From assembly GCA_009823505.1 (NCBI GenBank), contig VZQC01007982.1, positions 5,580,517 to 5,644,516 on the forward strand: 64,000 bases of DNA. The letters are read 5' to 3'. Shown here piece after piece: positions 57,491 through 64,000 of the stretch. The number at the start of each line of letters is the position of its first letter. The stretch's first letter is position 1. The translations under genes were made by a program, and so were the position numbers. The DNA is from Rhizomys pruinosus. Its lineage: Eukaryota; Chordata; Mammalia; Rodentia; Spalacidae. The notes under the pieces are model-generated. The model ran no database searches and was not told the origin of the DNA. It saw only the letters and a list, made by a program, of their open reading frames with translations.

Positions 57491-57723
57491 GAAAAAGAAG
57501 CCTTTTATTCTTATCCTACTTCCTTTCCACCTTCTCCCTCCTCAATGTATCAATTGTTCTCCTCACAGGGTGGAAGCTCAGAACAGATGGGTAAACCAAG
57601 ATGTGTCCTGGATTGGCTTGCTTTAAAAAGATAACATAAACCTTTCTGCCCAAAGCAAAATCCCATGTAGCTATAGGGGTGTCAGATCAAAAGGACCCCA
57701 GACCTTTTAATAAAATAACGTGT

Positions 57724-57940
57724 TTTGCTTTCTTTTTTTATGTGTATGAGTGTATTACCTGCGTGTAGGTAATTATAACCATGTCATGCAGTGCCCACAG
57801 AGGACAGAAGTGGGCTTCAGATTCCCTGGAACTGAAGTTATAGAATGTTGTTAGCCATCATGTGGGTGCTGGGAATTGAAGTAGGGTCCTCTCTGCAAGA
57901 GCACCCAGTGCTCTTAACCCCTGAGCCCTCTCTAGCCCCA
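57724..57940 (-). mobile_element. B2 SINE
   Basis: Reverse B2 ending CCCTGAGCCCTCTCTAGCCCC. Confidence 0.9.
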
Positions 57941-58017
57941 AGAATAAAATTTTTTAAGGAATCCCTCGTGGTTGCTTCTTAAAAAGCTACATATCCCACA
58001 GAGCCATTGATCCCCTA

Positions 58018-58129
58018 ACACACAGAGCTATGCATCTAACATCCACACTGTCACAGAGAACTGTGCGTTCTGCACTGACATCCACAGTGACACACAGAGT
58101 TGTGCGTTCTGCACTCACATCCACAATGA
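58018..58129. repeat. About 37-bp tandem repeat, three units
   Basis: ACACAGAGCTATGCATCTAACATCCACA is followed by two closer units, both containing TGTGCGTTCTGCACT and ACATCCACA. Confidence 0.88.
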
Positions 58130-58234
58130 ACAGACACAGAACAGTCCTGCCAGGAAGGAGTCAGTCCCAGCTAAGGGCAGCAGCAGCTCCTTCTAGGTTG
58201 CAAGCTTGATACAGCAAGATGGCCAGTCCTCCAC

Positions 58235-58560
58235 ATCTATGGATCTGGAGCCACCGATTCAACCAACCTGAGACTGAAAACATTTGGGAAAAAAATGTGT
58301 TTCAACTGAATACATGCAGACTTTTCTCACCCTGGTTCCCTAAACAATACAGCATAACATCTTTGCACATAGCATTTCCATTGTATTGGGTGTTGTGAGA
58401 AACCTAATACTTATATAACTTAGAGTACATCAGAGAGTGTGTGTGTAGGTTACAAACAAATATTACCTTTTTATATATGGGCTGTAGGCATCCCAAGTGT
58501 TTGGTGTCTGTGGGGGGTGGGGGGAGGAGGGTCTTAGAACCAATTTCCCAAGAATACCTG
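58235..58560. mobile_element. Tigger-like DNA transposon remnant
   Basis: CATCTATGGATCTGGAGCC, TTCAACCAACCTGAGACTG, CCCTAAACAATACAGCATAAC and CTTAGAACCAATTTCCCAAG follow the order of the mammal-wide Tigger (TcMar) consensus. It belongs to the same family as 36468-36985. Confidence 0.7.
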
Positions 58561-58794
58561 TGCTTGAAAAGATAGTGTTGTCCAAACTAAAAGGGGTCCC
58601 AGAAGTATTACCAGCAATCCAAGGGACTTGACAGGATATCTACAGCACTACGGCTTCTGCTGGGTGGCATTTCATGGAAGTCTTTGTTCAACGGCCCATA
58701 GAGGACCTGTACCTGAAAGCAACCTTAGCAACTTCTACATCCAAACTTTGGCTTTTCATTTTAGTACTATGGAAGGTTTTTTTTTTCTTCCCTT

Positions 58795-58849
58795 TAAGAC
58801 AGGGTTTTGTCTAGCACAGGCTAGACTTCACTATTGTTCTGTCTTTGTG

Positions 58850-58888
<39 letters not shown>

Positions 58889-59075
58889 TTTTGAAACAGG
58901 GTCTCGTGTATCCCGGGTTGGACTTGAACTCACTATGTAGTTGAGGATGACTTTGAACTTCTAATTCTCTGGGATTACAGGTGTTTAGCACCATGTCCCA
59001 TTTTATGCAATGTCCAACCCAAGGCTTTGTGTGAACTAGGCAAGCCCTCTACCAACTGAACCACATCCTTAGCCC
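58795..59075 (-). mobile_element. B4 SINE with internal (TTTA)n
   Basis: A TTTA microsatellite (58850-58893) sits at the tail side. The reverse B1-like half (GAAACAGGGTCTCGTGTATCCC) and reverse ID-like half (ACTAGGCAAGCCCTCTACC) follow. Confidence 0.75.
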
Positions 59076-60589
59076 CTTTGTATTATTTCTATAGAATAAA
59101 ATGTTTCCATAATTTCAAAGTATTTGTTTTGGGTACTTAAATTGAGAGATTGCAGTGAAACTCTTCATTTTTCGTGTCACATAAAACAATCTGCTCAGCA
59201 CTAGTCACATTCCCAAGTGTCTAGAAATCCAATCACATTTATTGAGCACCATTTATATACCTTACGTCAAGGAACTTGCCAAGTGGCAAATCCCCAAGGT
59301 GGTTTTTAAGCTTTCTAGCTTGAAATAACATTTTGAATTTAAGAGGAACTCTAAAATTCATGCAGAAGGTTGCTTGCCACCCTTGACTCTGCTTGAGGGA
59401 CTGCTCCAGGGACAGCAAGAAGGTGTGTACAAGATGTTGGCCCAATGCCTGGCATAGAACAGGACTCCAGTTCTGCTGGCGGATTCCTCTGCTCCTACCA
59501 TGGCTCTGAGTGTTTCATATGTTAAATTATTTGATCTTTATAACAAGTCTAGGAGGCATACATCATTTTTATGATGAAGAACCTGGGACCCATGCATGTC
59601 AGAAGTACCATGATGGCCAGGGCTGGGCCACGAAACTAGGACATCTGACCTGGGACTGGATCCCCAGTCTTCATGGTCAAGTGTAATGAGCAGCAGTGCT
59701 GTGGCACAGAGCTCTCAGCTGGGTGCTCTGACTTGTTAGAGGAGCTGAGTCTCTGCCTTGGATCCTGTGTGAGCTGCAGTCTAGGCACAGAAGCAGTTCC
59801 GGGGGGTTGTCATTGGTCATCATTAGTCTTGCAGTGAGGCAGATGCTGTACTAACCTTCCCAGGCTCTCGGGCCTGGGAGAGGCTCAGCAACCATCCAGG
59901 GCAATGATCCCCGCCAGTGACTCCTTATTTCAAAAGAATTTCCCATCAGACAACCTGAATTTGCTAATCAGTTGATCCATGTTTCTAGATCTAAAACTAT
60001 TATTCAAAGACACAAGCCAAGGCCATTTAGAGAGAGAAACTGAGAGTCTGTACCATCACCTGGGCCAACGCAATTCTGGCTCAAAACAAACAATATTTGA
60101 CATTTTAATGAGGCTTTGTAGGCTTAACAGGCAGAACTGGTACTTCAGTGTGCCTTTAAAAGTATTGAAAATAGTTTGAGAACTCCTAAGGGTTTAGAAA
60201 TCCTAGGGACTTAATCCAGTCCCCAAAGACTCTAAAGATCCCAGAAAATCCCCCTTGAAATATAAATGCTCTTGATTACATGTGCTGTATGTCACACTAA
60301 GTCCTCTTTAATATCTTAATCCTGTTCTACCTTAAACTTTGATATTTACATTCAAGTCCCTAACATGGGAGAAAATCCAATTGCACTAAAACATCTCTGT
60401 GCACATATGGCTTCCCAGGTGCATAGTAGATGTAAAAATTGTTATTTCAAAACTAGCAGCAAAAACGTACTTTCTTTCCTGGCTGTTCGGCTCTGCCTAC
60501 TTCATGGCTTGGGCCATCTTTCATCTCCATCTGCCTTTAGCTTCTCTTCCATCTTCTCCTTAGGAAAAGTCTGAAGTTCAGTGAGCTCG

Positions 60590-60631
<42 letters not shown>

Positions 60632-60640
60632 ATGTGTGTG
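60590..60640. repeat. (GT)n microsatellite
   Basis: GT run of about 19 units, then imperfect. Confidence 0.96.
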
Positions 60641-60719
60641 TTGCTACACGTGTGGAAATGTGTGTGGAGGCCAGAGGCCAATCTTGGTGTTCTGTTTCAG
60701 GTGCAATCCACTTTTTAAA

Positions 60720-60757
<38 letters not shown>
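60720..60757. repeat. (TG)n microsatellite
   Basis: About 18 TG units, at the 3'-end side of the adjoining L1 piece. Confidence 0.96.
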
Positions 60758-60758
<1 letters not shown>

Positions 60759-60764
60759 TATTAT

Positions 60765-61045
60765 TCTTGACGACTTCATCCATGTATAAACTATCTGATG
60801 ATCATGCACACTGTCTGCTCTTCCCTCTATTTCTCCCTGGCCCTCCCCAGAGCAATCTTCCTCTCATCTTCTTTCTTTGTAATAACTCACCAAATCCATC
60901 CAGTTTGTATTGCCACCATACACTTGGGTATGGGCCCATGGCTGGAGCCTGGGTAACTTTCCAGGGACCATAGCCCGAAGAAAATCATCTTTTCCTTCTT
61001 CATTCTTCAGCAGCCATCAGCTATCAATAGCTCCCTAGCTAAGGG
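60765..61045 (-). mobile_element. L1 3' end, antisense
   Basis: AATCCATCCAGTTTGTATTGCC, ACTTGGGTATGGGCCCATGG and CAGCAGCCATCAGCTATCAATAGC match antisense L1 3'UTR order. Confidence 0.7.
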
Positions 61046-61061
61046 GAGAAGGGGAGGGCCT

Positions 61062-61205
61062 TTTTTTTTTTGAGACAGGGTCTTCCTGTAATCCCAGCTG
61101 TCCTGGAACTCTCTATGTAGATCAGGCTGGCCTTGAACTCACAGAGATCCACCTGCCTCTGCCTCTCGAGTGCTGGGATTAAAGGGATGTGCTACCAAGC
61201 ATGAC
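61062..61205 (-). mobile_element. B1 SINE
   Basis: Reverse B1: GAGACAGGGTCTTCCTGTAATCCC to TGTGCTACCAAGCATGAC. Confidence 0.92.
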
Positions 61206-61214
61206 TGGGCCTTT

Positions 61215-61428
61215 TTTTTACTTGAAGCAGGTCTCTCACTGGCCTGGGCCTTACCAATAGGCTGGCTGGCTGGTCAGTGCACCTCAGGAAACTGCCTGTC
61301 TCAGTCTCTAGAGTGGATTACAAGTACACCACACCTAGCTGTTTTGTTTTGTTTTGTTTTTATGCAGTTCTGGGGATCAGTCTCAGGTCCTGTGAAACAT
61401 TTTACTGGCTGAGCTATCTTCCTAGCCT
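61215..61428 (-). mobile_element. Old B1/ID composite (B4-like) SINE
   Basis: AGTGGATTACAAGTACACCACACC, then TTCTGGGGATCAGTCTCAGGTCC and GGCTGAGCTATCTTCCTAGCC. Diverged, with a (TTTTG)n tract between the halves. Confidence 0.55.
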
Positions 61429-62751
61429 CAGTGAACTCTTAATAAACACATATTGTGCATTTGCCGAAGCTCAGAGCTCTGAAACTGGCTTAGAACGGTG
61501 CTATACCTTCAAGTAGCATAGCCTCCAGAAGGTTCCTGGAGGGTGGATGTGTTGCTTCCACAGGCCTGGCTGTCAGGACATCTACTCTGGCTAGAAGTCT
61601 CTCCCCTGTGACAGTGGATGCCATTTCCTCACGTGGTCATCATAGGCCCCCATTCTGCAGCCTATACCAGGTCTGACCCCTTCAGGACTATAAGCCTCTC
61701 CATGATTAAGCGTGGCACTGTGGAAGACCTGGATGGTCTGTTAGTGACAAGGTCCTGTTGTCCCAGGTAGGGAATAGGAACATTTTAAGAACACAGTGTT
61801 TTATTAAGAAAGCTCACAGGGAGCCCCAAACAACTCCAGCGAATCAAAATGACTAATTGTCTCCAGCCAGGTATCTGTAAAGGTCAGGGAAAGATTGTCT
61901 TTTGGCTTAGTTATTGTAAGATGGCGGGGTCACAGGATCACAGAGCTCTGCTTGTAAGGTCTTAGTGACTCATCAGAGGGGACAAGAGCAGAAAAGGGTC
62001 TTAGAAGGGACTCTGGTTGGCCCAGATGGCTCTGGCCCCATACCCAGCCAATTGACTGTATTTACTGAAAGTCCAGGGAGGGCAGAACGCCGAGGGGAGT
62101 GACAAGGACCATAAAGGTTTCCTCCATTGGTGAGAGGGGCATATCCATCAACCCGAGACCATCCCATGTTGATGTAACAAACCAAGCCATTCCTCATCGC
62201 CCTCAGGGCCATAAAGAGCCACACAGATACCCTCCTCCCCCCTCACATGAAACCGGAGAGTTGGAGAGCTGCCTGGCAGTCTCCTTGAATAATCCTCTCC
62301 CTAGTGACAGATAAGATAGCAAGGCCCGGAGAGGAAGACGATGCACTCCACCCCAGGCTGCTGAGTTGAAGGGGACTGCTGCTCTGCCATGCTGCCTGCC
62401 TCTGCTTATGAGTTATGGGAAGGAATGAAGTGATGGAGGGCAAGTAACCCCACAGTTGGGTCTTTAATCCTCTCTGTGATGTAGTTGGTGCTGACAAAAC
62501 ATCAGGACAGCATGTGGCTCTGCCTCTTTTTCTGCCTCACACTGATAATTTTGTAGAAATAAATAAGAGCATAAGGTGTGCTTTGATCCCAAACTGGACC
62601 TGCGTGTTCCTGACATTGCTCTGCAATCTGCCCTCTGCCCTCTATGCCTGGCTTTCTCATTAAATCCATAACTTAGGGCATATTGGTTACAAGTGTGGGT
62701 ACTGGAGTCAGAGTAGTGGGGTCCAGCCCTACCATCATCCCTTTTGACAAG

Positions 62752-62812
<61 letters not shown>
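62752..62812. repeat. (TC)n microsatellite
   Basis: About 30 TC units with one CCTC interruption. Confidence 0.97.
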
Positions 62813-62816
<4 letters not shown>

Positions 62817-62825
62817 TAGAGATAG

Positions 62826-63058
62826 GGGTTGGAGAGATGGCTCAGCATCAGTTAAGAGCACTGACTGCTCTTGCAGAGGACCCAGGTTTGATTTCTAGCA
62901 CCCACATGGTGGCCAACAAATGACCATAACTCCAGTTTCAGGGGATCTGGTGCCTTCTTCTGACCTCTGCAGGCATTGCATGACATGGGTACACTTACAC
63001 ACATGTAGGCAATGCACTCATTCACATAATAAAATGAAATAAAATAAGATACTAAAAA
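62826..63058 (+). mobile_element. B2 SINE
   Basis: GGGGTTGGAGAGATGGCTC to AAATGAAATAAAATAAG, complete. Confidence 0.93.
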
Positions 63059-63129
63059 ACAATAAAGAGATAGGAACATATCCTCCTAAGCAGACCGTGG
63101 TGAGGGAAGTCATTTAAAAAGCTTTTTCT

Positions 63130-63290
63130 CTTTTTTTTTTTTTTTTTGGTCTTTTTGAGACAGGGTCTCCCTGTAGCTCTGGCTGTCCTGGAACTCACTC
63201 TGTAGACCAGGCTGGCCTCAAACTCACAGAGATCTGCGTGCCTCTGCCTCCCAAGCGCTAGGATTAAAGGCGTGCACCACCACGCCTGGC
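63130..63290 (-). mobile_element. B1 SINE inserted at the B2 tail
   Basis: Reverse B1 with T20 tail, ending CACCACCACGCCTGGC. It directly abuts the tail of the next B2. Confidence 0.93.
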
Positions 63291-63522
63291 ATTTATTTAT
63301 TTCTGTATGTGTATCAATGTACTGTCTGCATGCAAGTTTGTGCACCCATGTCGTGCAATGCCGCGGAGGTCAGAAGAGGGTGTCGGACTCCCCTGGAACT
63401 GGAGTTCTCCTGGAATTGGAGTTTCAGACGGTTCTCGGCCGCCATGTGGGTGCTGGGGATCGAATCCAGGTCCTCTGTAAGAGCGGTTGGCGCTCTTAAC
63501 CACTAGGCTATCTCTCCAGCCC
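63291..63522 (-). mobile_element. B2 SINE (long subtype)
   Basis: Reverse B2 from ATTTATTTATTTCTGTATGTG, with the GAGTTCTCCTGGAATTGG segment, to CTATCTCTCCAGCCC. Confidence 0.94.
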
Positions 63523-64000
63523 AAAAGCCTTTTCTCTTAAATATAAACCAGGTCCTCTTATTTCTCTTGGCCTTGTTTCTGGCGACAGAGGAAGAAGAGC
63601 ACAGGAATTTTGAGCTGCTGTTATTGACTCAGATAGAGTGGGTGAGAATTTGACCCCAGCCTCAGTTACAATCAAACATCATGGACTAGCTATGGGGCTA
63701 ATAAAGATAACTTCTATCCGGTACTTGGCCTCAGGCCAGGAACAGTGAGAGCCACACAGTGTGAAACCTCAGGCTGTATCAGCTAGGGTGGACTCAGTGA
63801 TCACCGAGGTCACCCCAATACTAGTCTGGAAGCCATTTGAATTTAAGAACCCAAGTCACTGGGAAGGGACCAAGGCAACTAGGAATTAATCTGTTCTTCA
63901 GATGAGTTCTAGGCATAAGCTTTAGGACCACCGCTGTGTGATCTACTCCTCTTGCTTACAAACAAGGCCCAGCTCTCCTGTGTCTTTTCAGACTAGAACG

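Larger units (their letters stand above)
42360..64000. other. Intergenic DNA downstream of Bpgm
   Basis: No known gene is recognised. The repeats are listed separately. I see nothing nameable in 42370-42925, 43615-44330, 44405-44965, 45150-46970, 47480-48385, 49120-51455, 54670-55000, 55100-56395, 56430-57235, 57495-57720, 59080-60585, 61430-62745 and 63525-64000. Confidence 0.65.

Noticed and set aside
60537..60973. His/Thr- and Cys/Val-repeat ORFs
   Set aside because: Translations of GT/CA microsatellites.
1..64000. CRISPR arrays, operons, prokaryotic elements
   Set aside because: The window is vertebrate nuclear DNA. The tandem repeats found are microsatellites, minisatellites or SINE-derived and lack regular unique spacers.

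Overview
This window is mammalian nuclear DNA from a muroid rodent. B1, B2, B3, B4 and ID-type SINEs are scattered through it, along with antisense pieces of rodent L1 3' ends and many CA, GT, GA and TTTA microsatellites. The SINE variants (B1 with an AAAGATCTGCCTGCC core, B2 with a GAGTTCTCCTGGAATTGG insert) look more cricetid (vole, hamster, deer-mouse type) than Mus or Rattus, but that is an impression, not a measurement.

One gene is certain: bisphosphoglycerate mutase (Bpgm), on the + strand. It has a CpG-rich promoter and a non-coding first exon ending at 9623. The main coding exon starts at 20830 (ATG at 20891) and ends at 21491, and the last coding exon runs from 41333 to the stop at 41511. 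The two coding parts give 259 residues, the full known length, with intact splice sites and catalytic residues. An 84-nt exon-like segment at 20112-20195 has good acceptor and donor sites and could be an alternative 5' exon. GATA-type sites and an E-box/GATA composite lie in and beside it, which suits an erythroid gene.

Layout: 1-9080 is upstream intergenic DNA. It contains a long LTR (about 2850-4374, minus strand) organised like the LTR of a mouse-mammary-tumour-virus-type betaretrovirus, with a broken U3 reading frame in the position of sag. 9080-9880 is the Bpgm promoter and first exon. 9624-20829 is the first intron, 21492-41332 the second, both packed with SINEs and L1 pieces. 41512 to about 42.5 kb is 3'UTR and flank. 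The rest, to 64000, is intergenic DNA with SINEs, a Tigger-like DNA transposon, a rearranged L1, a 173-codon ORF of unknown status (53533-54054) and a segment that looks like an orphan 3'-terminal exon (57239-57490).

The items I would follow up first are: the betaretrovirus-like LTR with a sag-position ORF; a chimeric SINE (B2 head joined to B1) present as two independent insertions with the same junction, each with its own target-site duplication; and the candidate erythroid alternative exon of Bpgm, with its GATA cluster and an upstream reading frame that stops exactly at the exon end.
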